Of a stretch of 64,000 nt of DNA, positions 11,543 through 23,349 are shown one piece after another. Made by a program: the position numbers and the translations under genes. Below the pieces are notes generated by a model. That model was not told the DNA's origin. It did no database searches and was given only the letters and a program-made list of their open reading frames with translations. The DNA lies in NCBI GenBank assembly GCA_022453515.1, contig JAJNNY010000064.1:124001-188000 (forward strand), given 5' to 3'. The first letter of the stretch is position 1. Every line of letters begins with the position of its first letter. This DNA is from Astrocystis sublimbata. Lineage: Eukaryota > Ascomycota > Sordariomycetes > Xylariales > Xylariaceae.

Positions 11543-13183
11543 ATGGCTGGTCGGATACCACGCAGAGCATTCCCATGGGAAACAGAGTACGGCGCCTTCA
11601 TTAAAGACTTCGATCCGAACCCTCACAAGGTCCGATCCTGGCTCAATTCAGAATTTCACTCCCCCGAGAGCTCCCTGTCCCTATTCCCGTTCCCGAGTTG
11701 TCAATCGACGAGCCGCCGAAACAGCAACGCGTCATGACAGACAAGAATGCCAGCTATGGACACGGCCTACCGGAAATGCCGCCTGTATCCAACGCCTCCG
11801 TACGGCCAGACCGTCCCAGCACTCCTCATACAGCCGAACCCGATCGTGCTAGCACAAGGCCAAGCACAAGCATTCCCGGCGATCTTCCCACGACTCCAGC
11901 ACCGCCGTTGTCAGCACCCTCCATCGATGACCTCGATGACGCTCCCAGACCTCCCCGGTCGACAGGTCCGATCGATGATCACAGTAAAACCCTCCAATTT
12001 CCGCCCGCGCCCGCGCCCTTCATCTCCACCCACCTCGATCTGAATTTGAACAAGAAACATGCGAAAGCTTGTGAGCTCAAGGCCTTGGCCAAGCCGGTTC
12101 ACAAGCGCAAACTGCCATCGAGTCTGTCGCATGCAAAGAAGCTCCTCCCGCAGGATCTACATAGGCTCGTCGAACGCTTGCTCGAATGCGCACTTTTCAT
12201 ACGCGTAGTACCCCATGAAGTATGCGACGCCGTCGAAGAACAGGGAGAGAGGGTTATGGATTTCTCCCGTCACACCATAGACACCAACGACGGTATTACG
12301 CTGAAAAATGTTCCTCAAGGTGGTGAGGCAGGCAGAGGATTCCCAAGAGTACAAGCGCCACGAGTGCGGTTGGAACATCTTTGTCCACTCCGTCATATTA
12401 GCTCTCGTCTTTTGCCCCAGACATATGGATACGTTGTACGAGGACCCGACCCCCACCTTTCAAGTCCGTTGCGAGCCAGTCATGACTGCCACCATCCAAG
12501 GACTCTTTATCCCGACGGTTACGAGCAACAAAGAACTCTACGAGGCTGCTAACGCCAAGGGAAACCTGGCGTGTGACATATCAGTGGACAGCAGGTTCAG
12601 TACCACAAGTTCCCATTCAGCAGCGGAGGGCGAGCACGGGTTGAACACAGTCCACAGTACTAGGACATCGAAGAAGGTTGATTTCGTAATTGTGCCGGAC
12701 ACAGATGGATCTCTCCGAACAGCGATTAACGACTTTATTGATCGCGACGCCGAGCGATGGGGGACCGCTCCACATGTGAACCAGACAGTCTACCAGCCCA
12801 TCCGAAACAGTCCCATCGCCGTCTCGATCGAGACGAAGGGACCCAAACCATCGGGTGACTCCTTCTATCAACTTTCTATATGGGTGACTGCGTGGCATAT
12901 ACGTCTGTATCATCTCCGCGCGCACTTGAACCACTTTCCCCCCTTGGTCACTCTCCCCATGATCGAGATCAATGGTCATGATTGGGAGCTTTGGTTTGCG
13001 TGCGACAGGCAAACTCATATCGATATCTGCGGCCCTATCAAGATTGGCAACACGTGCAGGATCGTGTCGACGTATGCACTAATTCGTTCTCTGCAGGCTA
13101 TCCATGAATGGGTTAAAACAGAGTCCCATGCTGAAATGCGCGCGTGGTTTAACGTAGGCCTTCCTAGCGACTGCTCAAGCTAA
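11543..13183 (+). CDS. PD-(D/E)XK nuclease-like protein, with a frame break near its 5' end
   Basis: The body has two exons: a frame from the ATG at 11734 to 12219, and 12320-13183. They are joined by a 100-nt phase-0 intron (donor GTATGC, acceptor CAAG, CTGAA branch-like site). That part is about 449 residues. The C-terminal half carries the nuclease-fold signature: WNIFVHSVIL, then KKVDFVIVPD (acidic residue), then SIETKGPKPS (E-x-K), then a Q-x-x-x-W helix (QLSIWVTAW). This pattern matches the fungal PDDEXK-like proteins annotated as a nuclease superfamily domain, whose activity and role are not established. An ATG at 11543 in another frame encodes FDPNPHKVRSWLNSEF, resembling the usual N-terminal WL motif of this group. 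It then has to change frame around 11640-11700, where no intron of workable size exists. This suggests a one-base indel, either real or an assembly error. Confidence 0.6.
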
Positions 13184-13328
13184 CAGGCAGATCTTATAAT
13201 CAATTACGCATTTTGGAAAATGGGGTGAAAGGAGTTGCAGTAGGCCTTAAGAAACAGCGTTATAGCATTCCTTATTCATTGTCATTTCCACCTTTATTGT
13301 ATTGACACTGAACATACTGGTTGGACGA

Positions 13329-13710
13329 GTCGTGACGTCTTGGATGATTTGTTTCATTGGGGTCTCGGGGCCAGGAAGGTTCAGGTCATTATTGAAGGTG
13401 CCATTGATCTGCTCGTTCTTGTGACTGACCTCATCGCTGATCTCACCACTAATCTAGACGCCCTCGTCGTCGCTATCGATGGAATCGCTGTCGTAATCGG
13501 TCTCATCGTTACTTGTGCCGTCGCAGCTCATGTCATTGTCGCTAATACCAAACCAGCTGACCGGGCGTGTCATGACACCTTGGGTAATCTGTTTCGCTGG
13601 GGTCTCGCGATGAGTGGGGTTCAGGCCAGGCCATTGCTGTTGGTTTCGTTGGTGCTGTTCTCTGTGTGACTCATGCGATGGTCTGACTGGGGACGATCGT
13701 GGCAGCCGGC
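13329..13710 (-). pseudogene. Degenerate coding remnant with a duplicated motif
   Basis: On the minus strand, about 13462-13680 reads as a hydrophilic protein: Gln-rich SHREQHQRNQQQW, then ETPAKQITQGVMTRP, then an acidic tail DETDYDSDSIDSDDEG closed by TAG. After that stop the same frame goes on and repeats the motif as ETPMKQIIQDVTTRP. The DNA shows it as two related segments of about 38 bp at 13329-13366 and 13569-13606. No ATG or family match was found. It is probably a relic or a terminal exon of a decayed gene. Confidence 0.3.
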
Positions 13711-14926
13711 ATCAACCCCTTGAATTTATAAATGAAAGACATGGTGGAGGTAGCAGGGTTCTTCGACTGACAGACTGCTCTTTGCAAAACAACAGACAAC
13801 TTAACAAATGCAGGTGGTGACATACCTGGTCAAATAACAATAGATGTGGGGTCAGATTTGGGCCGCACAGACTGTTTGTCGTCCATCAGAGCTCCCATGC
13901 TCTCTGCTGTATGAATCTCTGACGGTGGAAAGGGTTCTCTGTAGGATGATCAGCCGTGAACGAGTCAACGGGTCAACGGCACGTACAATCGTCTCAAGAG
14001 GAGGAGGCTAGTTCCGGTTATTGGACTGGTGGTATAAACATGAAATTTTCCATCGTGGGGTATAGCCATGAAGACCTCAGAATCTCCAATGAAATGGAAT
14101 TTATGAGATTTCTTTAGCATGCTTCTCTCCCCTTTACGGCGAAGATTCCGAAAAGCTAGGAAGGATTTCTGTGCTTACTCCTAGGAGTGAGAGGAGCCTT
14201 TGGAGTCCTGGATGTATTAGGTGTCTTCGTGGTGCCATGCTTATTAATGAATAAGGTAGTATCTCCTTGGTGAAAGGTTTAACGGGGCTAAGACTCTCTA
14301 ATGAGGTGGGAAGAAGGTAGATGAACTCTGGTCGAGAGATGAAGCCATTTTGTTAGAATTACATCAGGGGGAACTGCTATTTGAACGTAAAGTGACACCC
14401 CCCCCCTTTAAGATGTTCTCCCATACTCACAGATGATTTTGCCTTCTCCTAGATCAATGTGTCTGCTTATCGATCTTGGGAGATTGCCTTCAGGAGAAGG
14501 ACAGGGACGCACGGTAGGAGTAGGCCCATTGTGTGCCTTTGCGTAATCTGAGTATCAGCGACGGGTACTCTTGGATCTGTCGAAAGCCGTACTTTTCCTC
14601 GTGCGAAAAGCCCTCAGGACAGACCCCTTGAACAAATGACATGAACGACTTGAGTGTTTGAAAGAGTTGAGTTGCAGGATGGAGGCAGTTTATAGGTTAT
14701 TAGTCGTTGCAGGATTAAACGGAATATTGATCTCTAAGGCATGGGTGCTTTTGAGGGTAAGATTCCGTCGCTTTCCTGCTGGTGACGGCACAGGGACCGC
14801 GAGCGGCGTCAACAGACATCCATCAACCTGGCCAATCACGTTGGAATAAGCAACCCGATACGGAAATTCGGCGATGCCAAATCCAGGCTAGGTCAGAACC
14901 CAGATTCTGCTAAAAGTACCTCCTAG
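13711..14926. other. No gene supported
   Basis: About 1.2 kb with a C8 run near 14398 and short frames only. Nothing recognisable was seen. Confidence 0.5.
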
Positions 14927-15430
14927 GGCAACCCCCTGACCGCAGGACTGAGATTCAACGAGCGGCCTTTTGCTCGAAACCCCTTCGAGCATGTCTGGCC
15001 CCAACCCCAGCAACCACCGCATCAGAAGCCCGCCCAGGTGTCAGGATCCGTCGCTGGGTATTCCATCGCTCATGGCCCTGTGTCGCCGCAGCCAACATGT
15101 ATCAATTGCGAGGCAGAACCACCGCAGGTCATAGGCAATTTCACCCAAAGCTCTATTCATCAGTTCCCAGTAAAGCCGCTGATGTTGCCGTTGCCGTCAT
15201 TGCCCGAAACGCTAAATACGACGCATGGCCTTTTTGGGGCGCAACGTGAAGGATTGTCTGAACGCTGGGTTGGCATTAGGTATGGATGGTCGAATCTCCT
15301 GCGTGATGGAGACGTCAGAGAGATCAATACGAAATTAAACAGGTTCTTGGAGACTTTAGACCAGATAGCGCGTGTTCATAACATCTCGCAGCTCGCAGGA
15401 GGCTCGATTCTTTCTGATGAAATAAGTTGA
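14927..15430 (+). CDS. Hypothetical coding fragment, 5' end missing
   Basis: A frame is open from just after the TAG at 14924 to the TGA at 15428. It reads as a Pro/Gln-rich protein (HVWPQPQQPPHQKPAQ) followed by a more ordered C-terminus (ERWVGIRYGWSNLLRDGD, then NTKLNRFLETLDQIARV). There is no in-frame ATG near the left edge, so if real it is a 3' exon whose acceptor could lie at the AG of 14925-14926. I do not recognise the family. Confidence 0.28.
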   Translation, partial: GNPLTAGLRFNERPFARNPFEHVWPQPQQPPHQKPAQVSGSVAGYSIAHGPVSPQPTCINCEAEPPQVIGNFTQSSIHQFPVKPLMLPLPSLPETLNTTHGLFGAQREGLSERWVGIRYGWSNLLRDGDVREINTKLNRFLETLDQIARVHNISQLAGGSILSDEIS

Positions 15431-16796
15431 GCGAAGTGCCGGCGATTGTGTGCATCAGCGTGGCGCTGCATCGCCCAGCCCAAAGAGCCGTCAGGCCTGC
15501 GTCCTCCCTTCTATTGCCCTTCCCATGTTTTTTGGTGGTTCGTTTCAGAGCCTAGAGTCCCTCAGCATCCTCTGTACTCGCAATTCTTGAGTGCACCCCA
15601 ATATTTCCGGCATAGCCTGCTCTGTCTCGCTCGCTCGATACGGTCGTTATGGTACATGTAAGTAATCACAGTTTGATTTACGAGTAGAGGAATCGAGGGA
15701 GTCTAGTTCCGTCCTGGCAATGGATGCCTGGCTCTAAATGAGTGCAAGTGTGGTCACCAGGTGGTCAGGGTCGTATCCATGTAAGTACAGGCGGGGCGAG
15801 TGCTCCCTAGGTACCGTCAGGGCGGGGTACGATGTAGGCCCATGCCACCATGATAACAATTGTTGGTTGGGCGTTGAATTTTTGGTACCTATGGAAATAT
15901 CCAAGGTCTACCTCACACTGGGTTTACCTTATGTTGAACCAGGCGAGCCAGGTAATAGTAATTTACGGAGTAGAGAGCCTTGGAATACTACATGTACCTA
16001 GAATACCCGCACTCTGGAAGTAGAGGGTTGCTTGAGGTCGTTCGCTTCTCTAGCTCCCCTAATGCACACTAACTACGGAATCTCCGTTGCTGCCAGTGAC
16101 CCTAACTCCGGCTCTTTCTGATGCACTGTACACTTGACACTGTGAGCTACCTCCCGGAGGTATTTAAGTAGTCATCAACACTGATTCAGATAAGCATCAA
16201 AAATATCGACTGTGGCCAAGTAGGTAGGTACCTACCTACTTATTCGCAATGATAAGGTTGATTTCGGTCTTGGAACATCATGTTTCGTTTATCTCAAATT
16301 ATATTGGTTCTCGGTTTAGATGTTAGAGTTCCATCAACACCGTGCGTGTCATTAAGAATTCTCCCACCAGAGTCATCTGCCATCTTCTGCAAGTTGACTG
16401 TCGCCAAAATTTTCTACTGGGTTGAGATAATACCTTGTGATCTAGAAGACGGATTTTGATAATGCATCGACCAATCCGCGATCTTCCCTTGATCTTGGTT
16501 CTACGGGTGGCCATATTTGCTTAAGGGCGACAAGTTGAGGCAAGGGAGTGTAACGTATAGTACTACCGACAAATAGTGCCACCGATCCTATGAAAAAATG
16601 ACCACATCACATTCGCTTCAAGGTTCTCGTGTCACTCAATCGAGATTTGCGTTTGCCTGCCTTCCACTTTCGACATGATATTTATTTGTCAACTTCCACC
16701 TTCAAACCCTCTCAACAAATCGGCTGCCTAAGCAAAATCCCAAACTCTACACCCTCTACGTCCTTACATCTCGACACGACCTCACCTCCCCTCCAA
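15431..16796. other. Intergenic, with a TAGGTACCTA palindrome
   Basis: No gene was supported. A perfect palindromic cluster of AAGTAGGTAGGTAC followed by its complement lies near 16218-16241. The last 200 bp are CT-rich, as expected for the promoter and leader of the dehydrogenase gene. Confidence 0.5.
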
Positions 16797-17853
16797 ATGT
16801 CGAGAAGTAGGCTAAGCACCATGGTCAAAGAAAATGCAGAGTTTGCGTCACATAGTCGACAAGCGCCTCACGACGAACGCGCCGTCTGCGTCTTCGCCGG
16901 TGCCATGAGTGGCATTGGTGCAAGGATTCTACAACGGATGATATCGGTTTCGTATCGCTCAACTGTCTTCTATGTCCTATGTAGCTCATCCGATGCTCTA
17001 AACCTGCACAGAAAGAAGGTCCTGGACTTGATACTCAACCGCGGCTGCAAAATCGTCTTTGTCGATGCTGATTATTCTCTAATATCTGGTATGGATCGGG
17101 CGAGCGATCAGATATCGATCGGGGAAACAAAAGTTGATTATCTGTGTATGAGCACAGATGACTTACCAGGCGATAATTCTGCAAGTATGTGGTTTCAAAA
17201 CACTTTCATGGCATACCTCTAGCAGTATATTGGAAGTTCCCGCTAATTATTTGACGACCACAGTCACGACAAGCGAAGGGCTAGAAGCCCCTATGGCTAT
17301 ATGGTATTATTCGAGAATGCGCCTCCTTTCTAACCTGCTTCCATTGCTCTGTCGGTCCCAAGCCCCTCGAGTGCTCAACATCCTAAACGATACTTTTGTT
17401 CAAGAACCTACGAGCAAGGAATCTAGTGGTCAGGAAGCAGTGCTTCAACGGACCATTACAATGACAAATCTATTCTTCAAACAACTGGCGACGGGTAGCC
17501 GCCAAGTTACATTTGTACTGAGTCCACTTCCGCGCACCAGGCTATTGAATTCCAACCGTACCAACCTAGGCGCTCTATCAAAAGCATGGCTTACAGTACG
17601 CAATACAAGTAGCGAAATCTTAGAGGAAGTTTTCGGCAGCAAAGCGGACGAGATTCTCGAGCGACATTTTTACTACCTCACGACCTCTACTTTCGGCCCA
17701 GGTGCATTTTACGTCAACGAAACGGGTGATATTGCCCCTTCGACTCATTATGATGAGCCATTCTGGGATTCAGATGAGAACCGGCCTCGATTGGTGTGGG
17801 ACTTTACATATGATATTTGGCAGAAAGTACTGGCTAAGCATGAAGACACTTGA
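16797..17853 (+). CDS. Short-chain dehydrogenase/reductase-like protein
   Basis: Two exons, 16797-17184 and 17264-17853, joined by a 79-nt phase-1 intron (GTATGT donor, GCTAAT branch, ACAG acceptor). They give about 325 residues. The nucleotide-binding glycine motif GAMSGIG is at residues 35-41 in a beta-alpha-beta start (CVFAGAMSGIGARI). VDYLCMSTDD corresponds to the strand that usually carries NNAG. The active-site region reads YYSRMR (144-149), so the Lys normally four residues after the catalytic Tyr is Arg in the closest alignment. This subtype is common in fungal SDRs near secondary-metabolite genes; substrate unknown. The ATG at 16797 and a second one at 16821 are both possible starts. 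A P450 lies about 2.7 kb downstream on the same strand, beyond one opposite-strand gene, so a small biosynthetic pairing is conceivable. Confidence 0.7.
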
Positions 17854-18509
17854 ATCATACAGCATGCTGCTATATGAACTCTCTCTGATTGTTGTTTAGT
17901 AACACTAGAGCCTCAGTCTTTGGGATCTGGGTTGCTAATGGGGGTTTGGGTTTGTTCTTAGATATCATCCATATCTCCAATAACAGTTCCGTATAGGAGT
18001 GGCTAGAAACAGTTAAGTTTTAGCTGAATAACGATCTATCTCTTAGACATTTCATCAGTATTTCTGTAGGTTACGATAAGAATCGAAAGAAAATCTTAGA
18101 GAGGTCTAGAAGGTATTTAAAGATGATTAGTTACCTAATCACATGTATCTAAAGCGTTTCGTGAACCCGTTTTATCTCATGCTAACCGAAAGTTTCCGTT
18201 GTTAAATACACCCTTTAGTGTTATGTGTTCTCCCAGTAAATGGATGCTGACGAGTGGGATATTTTTTTTCGGGTCATAAACCACCATTGGTCCTTTACAC
18301 CAACTACAATGGAATTGGACTTGAAAACACACTGTAGAACAGTCGAAAGCGAACAGTTAGATTCCTCGTTCGCTTTTGAGCTCAACCTCCGATGCAACTC
18401 TGCTCTTCTGCCTTTCACTGTCTTCAACAAGATCTCTCATTTCTCTGGTAGAGACAAAGAGTCAGAATCTACCGTCTTTGGGCAAGTTTTGACCCATGAT
18501 TCAGGTGTC
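17854..18509. other. Intergenic, AT-rich, no gene seen
   Basis: A convergent 3' region. It is richer in A/T than its neighbours and no coding pattern was found. Confidence 0.5.
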
Positions 18510-19853
18510 TCAAGAGCATGCAGAATCATGTAGCAGTACTTCTGCCGAATGGGGGAGTAAAAGACTGGAATTTACTAACTGCTGGCGTAGTGCTCCGCGA
18601 TTTTCCTCTTCAACACGCCATTTTCGATCGATGGCTTGTGGTGCATTGCGAGAGTAGCGTATGAGACAGGGAGCCACTAATCTATAACCGGGAGCGTTCC
18701 TCGATGCAAAGGTACACATGCTTCTATGGTCTGCTCGCAAACCAGATCTTTCAGTATTATCAAGAATTGGTGCCGCAGAAGATTCAGTAACGACCTAGAA
18801 AGCTCATGCTTCTGGTCAGTAAGAACCGACAGCAAACGTTGACGGATGTCGCCTTCATGCTTACGTAATCATACTTGTAGCGTAAGTCTGTTTTCTCCTG
18901 TTCCCAGAAGAAGAATATGCTGAGATCTTTCATCAAAGGCACAAAATTGTCCGTGACTTCTTGTAGGATTTCAGAGCCCTGTCTGAGCGCATCTAGAAGC
19001 TGTGGTTGTGTATCTACCAGTCTTGACGGTACAACGGCTTGTATGATGCGTTGAGCAGCTGTGGCAAGACTTGCTACACCACTTCCTTGGTGCGGAGTTC
19101 CAAAAAAGAGTATTCCATGCGTAGAAACGTAGATTGAACGTAGATGACTGATCCGATGACCCTTTCGGCTAGCAGAGTACACGAGCGCCTCACCCACATT
19201 TAGTACGGTCTTGAGGCAAGTATAATAAACAGGTCTGGGACGGCACTTACTCGCTTCACAATGATGCCTCCCAAAGAATGGCATACAAATATAATCGGTC
19301 TCTTGAGAGCGTTTTTACATTTGGACTCCTCGTACTAATAGCAAGTCAGCTGATGAGACGCGATGTTAGACCTTAAGACATTCCACGACCTCTCGATCTG
19401 CAACAAGCTCAGCAATCATCGTCTGCGCGTGCTGCAGAATGCGGTCTGACGAAGGGCTTCCAAGCACCGTTGCCACAGAAGCAGGATATCCATATGTCAA
19501 TATGCGAGAATCCTTGATATCTTGGGGGAGCATCTCAGGATCACCAAGCCAGGTTCGACTGGCACCCTGTGCCGAGAAGGTATTGACAGGATGCCCGTTG
19601 ATTCCATGAACCGCTATAATACTATAGTATTGCGACTAGTGTTAGATGAAATGTGTCATGGTTATCATCAGCAACAGCCTTCGCCGTGGATAGAGTATTC
19701 TCACTCAATTGCCGGATTTTCGCCTCGATAAAGCTCCTCCAATCCTGTGCTCTTGTCCATATCGTTTTGCTTTATTGATGTACCGCCATTGCTGTTTGGT
19801 CGATAGCGGATCTTTCGTAAGCTTTGGAAGAAGCTCGATGATCGGCCCATCAT
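18510..19853 (-). CDS. Stand-alone NLR-type alpha/beta-hydrolase (esterase/lipase-like)
   Basis: Five exons on the minus strand: 19705-19853, 19372-19621, 19251-19334, 18865-19188 and 18510-18794, about 363 residues. It is the serine-hydrolase (DUF676/PGAP1-like) domain that fungal NLR-like proteins carry at their N-terminus. It shows IIAVHGINGHP; a nucleophile elbow VCHSLGG with Ser near 153; ILFFGTPHQGSG; and ADHRSM with the putative catalytic His near 292. The usual NLR lead-in GLEELYRGENPAID precedes it. After the hydrolase domain it ends within about 70 residues, with no nucleotide-binding or repeat domain, so it is a single-domain version or a truncated NLR. Intron 2 is ambiguous: a donor at GTCGTG instead of GTCTAA would remove six residues and give a 55-nt intron with better family agreement. 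The candidate triad Ser and His are both kept. Fungal relatives are implicated in non-self recognition and cell death, but that role here is inference. Confidence 0.7.
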
Positions 19854-20562
19854 TACGTTTAGCGTGAACTTCTTTTCAAAACTGTCACGGTACGATACTA
19901 CAGATCTCAGACGCACCTCGGTGTTCTTGCAAAATGAAGGGGGATAGGGATTGGAATGCGCTGCCATGGGATGGTGATTGGCGGCCACACTACGTCGTAC
20001 GGTGGCGTCGATAGGATGTCGAAAGTACGTGCTCTTCAGAAACCCTGTCTCGCCTATCCTGCTGAACAATATGAATAAAGTGAACCAATGATTGGCACAG
20101 CAGTTAGCTGGCGCCAAGAAGCAGATCAGGTGAATACTAGTATGTAGATCCCCCACAAGCCCATCGGAACGCCTCATCGAACAACCCCCGTTCCCTTCAA
20201 TACACTGTATCCGATTCTAGCTTTAACCGGTTAGTTTAACTACGGCTAGCTGCAGAGATATCCCGTTACCTCCTGGGGCTCCTACTAGCTTCAAACGACC
20301 AGCAGGGGCAGTGAAATGTGCACTGTACAAAGGATGGTGCCACCCAGACAGACGCCAGACCACAGGTTGCCCTTCATATAGTAACCCTGCCCTTAGCGCA
20401 AGCATGGAGTACTTTATCCCCAGGCAATCAACCACTTTGTAGTCTCTCGCTTTCCGTCGTACATTGTGCAGAACAATCCGATCGAGTGTGCTGGCTCAAT
20501 GCAATCGATGTTAGAAATTACTCAGATCTTTTCGCGTTGAATTGGGCCTCCCACAAGCTATT
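19854..20562. other. Divergent intergenic region
   Basis: It lies between the minus-strand hydrolase gene and the plus-strand P450 and could act as a shared promoter. No gene was seen. Confidence 0.45.
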
Positions 20563-22504
20563 ATGCTAGATATAGATACGATTTCAGACATAATGCATTA
20601 TCCCTTGCTGTTAGGAGTCCTCTTTGGGTCCTTTTTGATTCATCACTACCTCAAAAGAAGACATGAAAGATATGTCAGCAGTGCCCGATATCCACCCTTC
20701 TGCGATTCGCTTTCCTCAAAAGGAGCTAACGCTTACTTAGGTGCTGGAAAATATGGCTCGCGAGCATGGCTGCCTCCCTCCTCCATTGCTGCAAAACCAA
20801 AGACCTCTAGGTCTTGACAGGCTAGAGCAGATATTCAGAGCGGAGTCGGAAACCCGATTAATGGAGTTGTTCCTATTCCACTTCCGACAAACTGGATACA
20901 CTCTGAAACAAATCTTCTTGATGACGCCGGCTTATGGAACCGTGGATCCAGCTAATCTCGAGGCCATTTTCTCAACCAATTTTGCAGGTACGGATCTATC
21001 CCTAATTCTGTGAAATGGTGGTATGATTGGGAAGCATTGTGCTAAGTTACACCACGCGTTACAGACTGGTCTTTCGGACCAAGGAGGGAGATTACCTTCC
21101 CTATGTTTGGAGATGGAATCTTCACGCAGGAAGGTGACGCAGTATGTGTTACACTCAATTTCTTGAACCTTGAGATGCTGGAGAAGCTCAGCAAGAACGT
21201 ACTAATTAAGATACGTCAGTGGAAACATTCACGTGAGATGCTTCGTCCTCAGCTCGTGTATAGACAGTACGAGGATCTTCAACTCTTTCGGGAGCCCATC
21301 GAAGAGCTTTTTCAGGTATTGCCTAAAGCTGGTGGTGTAGTCGACCTTCAGCCCTTGTTCTTTCGGTTAACTCTCGACGTAACAACTGCTTTTTTGTTCG
21401 GAAAATCAATTCACAGTATTTTAACTCCCGAAAATTCACGGGGGCAAACATTCGCTCGAGCGTTTGATACGGCCCAGAGCTACGTAGCAAGTCGCTTTCG
21501 TCTACTAGACCTCTACTGGCTGATCGGTGGAAAGAAATGGCGAGATGCGTGTGCGCAAGTACACATGTTTGCGGATCAAATCATCGATCAGAATCTTTCC
21601 AACAGCGAATCCGCAGAGGGGCAAACGGATGGGAGATATGTGTTCCTGAAGTCAGTCGCTCAAGCAACTCCCGATAGGGCGTCCCTGAGGGGGTAGATCA
21701 TCAACATTCTCGCCGCAGGACGCGATACAACGGCTTGCTTATTGTCATGGACATTGTATGTTCTTCCTTACAATTTGTATGAGCGGACTAACACCACAAT
21801 AGCTTTCTGCTCGTAAGACACCCGCGAGTCATGGCTAAATTACGATGCGAGATCACTTCTCTCTCCATAGAAGAGCATAATATGACAAGGGCGGATCTAC
21901 GCAACTTGAGTTATCTCCAGAAAATATTGAAAGAGAGTAAGCCTTATTATGAGATATCATAGGCAATCTGTGGGCAACCTGACAATTTGTAGCTCTTCGG
22001 TTGTACCCGTCGGTGCCTGTCAATACGCGCACATCGACAAAAGCCACAATACTACCAGTTGGCGGAGGCCCTGACCGGAAGGCGCCGATACTGATCCCCA
22101 AGGGCACTGCAGTGGCGTACAGTGTTTATACCCTTCACCGACGACCAGACCTCTACGGCATGGATGCGGAGTCTTTCCGCCCAGAGCGTTGGGATGAAGA
22201 TTTGCCCTTATTTCGGGATAGGACAACGCAGAACTACGGCTACTTGCCTTTCAGTGGGGGGCCTCGTATATGCTTAGGCAGTGAGTACAGTTGGTGAGGG
22301 GAAGTTGTTGTGAAACCGGAGTACTGACGCTTGCCAGTGGATTTCGCACTGACGGAGGCTGCCTATATTATTGTACGGATTTTCCAACAATACCCCAATA
22401 TCGCACTGCCCGTAGGAGAAAAAGTGGAGCTCGTAGGCGTTGAGAAACAAACTACAACATTGGTGTTGCAGATTACAGATGGCTGCAAGGTAGAACTGAG
22501 CTGA
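20563..22504 (+). pseudogene. Cytochrome P450 with a premature stop codon
   Basis: Seven exons join without phase conflict: 20563-20673, 20741-20987, 21065-21141, 21220-21755, 21803-21936, 21993-22280 and 22338-22504 (about 519 codons). An N-terminal membrane anchor (YPLLLGVLFGSFLIHHYL) is followed by REHGCLPPP and LGLDRL, typical of the CYP52-like microsomal group. The I-helix is AAGRDTTA, the ExxR motif is ETLR, FRPERW follows, and the heme loop FSGGPRICLG holds the Cys ligand. All signatures are intact, and every splice site is too. The exception is codon 304: TAG at 21694-21696 in the frame LRG-stop-IINILAAGRDTT, where relatives have Gln (CAG). Without suppression the product stops at 303 residues, before the heme-binding part. 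Such enzymes hydroxylate fatty acids, alkanes or secondary metabolites in the ER. Confidence 0.8.
21694..21696 (+). other. In-frame TAG nonsense codon in the P450
   Basis: A single TAG interrupts an otherwise fully open 536-nt exon just before the I-helix. The expected codon is CAG (Gln), so the change is C-to-T in a CpA context, the preferred RIP dinucleotide. A sequencing error cannot be excluded. Confidence 0.75.
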
Positions 22505-23349
22505 TCACCACCCATTCTGTGCACAATGTTAGTTACATTGTTCAATGGATTTATCTCACCTTGTGAATCTATTCACAGCATTCCGAATCTAAAAGTAACT
22601 CTAGACCAAAACCAAGCAAAATAACAAGCCCCCTTCTTCTACTACATGACTGCCGACCACGAGCCTCGCTGACTAGAACATCATGTACTTTGGTAGAAAG
22701 GCGCTGGGCATTATCATCTCGAATTATTAGGTAAATCAATGGCAATTGGCTACAGTTTGGCTGCTAATACAGTGTAAAAAGAGGACCTCTTGAGGCGAGA
22801 GAGTGAGTTGAGCCTACGAGGCATTCAACACCATCCCCGGTGTGAAGATAACTGCTGAGTTTGGTGGCGGCGATCAGGAGACTACCTACCTATATGTACT
22901 AGAATGTAGATAAGTATCGAAACCAGGAACGGGGGCGTAACATTAAGTCTTCGGGTCCACATATACCTACGCTCAACTACATCGGACACTTAATCTTACG
23001 CCCACGGGCCAGGCTCGGTCAGGCAGAGTCAGGCTCCTGTGCCACCATAGGCTGGTTGAACCCTTGTAATGTACTCACGACTATATCGATATTACTACCC
23101 TACTTGGCATGAAGGGTTTCAACCCTCGGATTAATCGTCCAGTAATGTGCCGCGCAATCGAACACTGTGCAAGCCAACAAAATGCCACATTTCGCAGTAA
23201 GCGTCAAGAATCATCTGCACGTCAACTCGGGTTTGGACTAGGTTTAGCTAGGATTATATGCAGAAATCGTATGTCATTAGTTATTCCCCGCTCGCTGTTT
23301 GCCTCGTGAAGTCGCTGTCTCCAAGCCTCCATTTTGATTATGAATCTCG
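22505..23349. other. Intergenic, no gene seen
   Basis: Upstream region of the NLR-like gene. It holds short TACCTACC/GTAGGTAC-type fragments near 22890 and no coding pattern. Confidence 0.45.

Noticed and set aside
12235..12320. A frameshift in the middle of the PDDEXK-like gene
   Set aside because: A 100-nt intron from 12220 to 12319 with a GTATGC donor restores the frame in phase 0 and gives family-like continuity.
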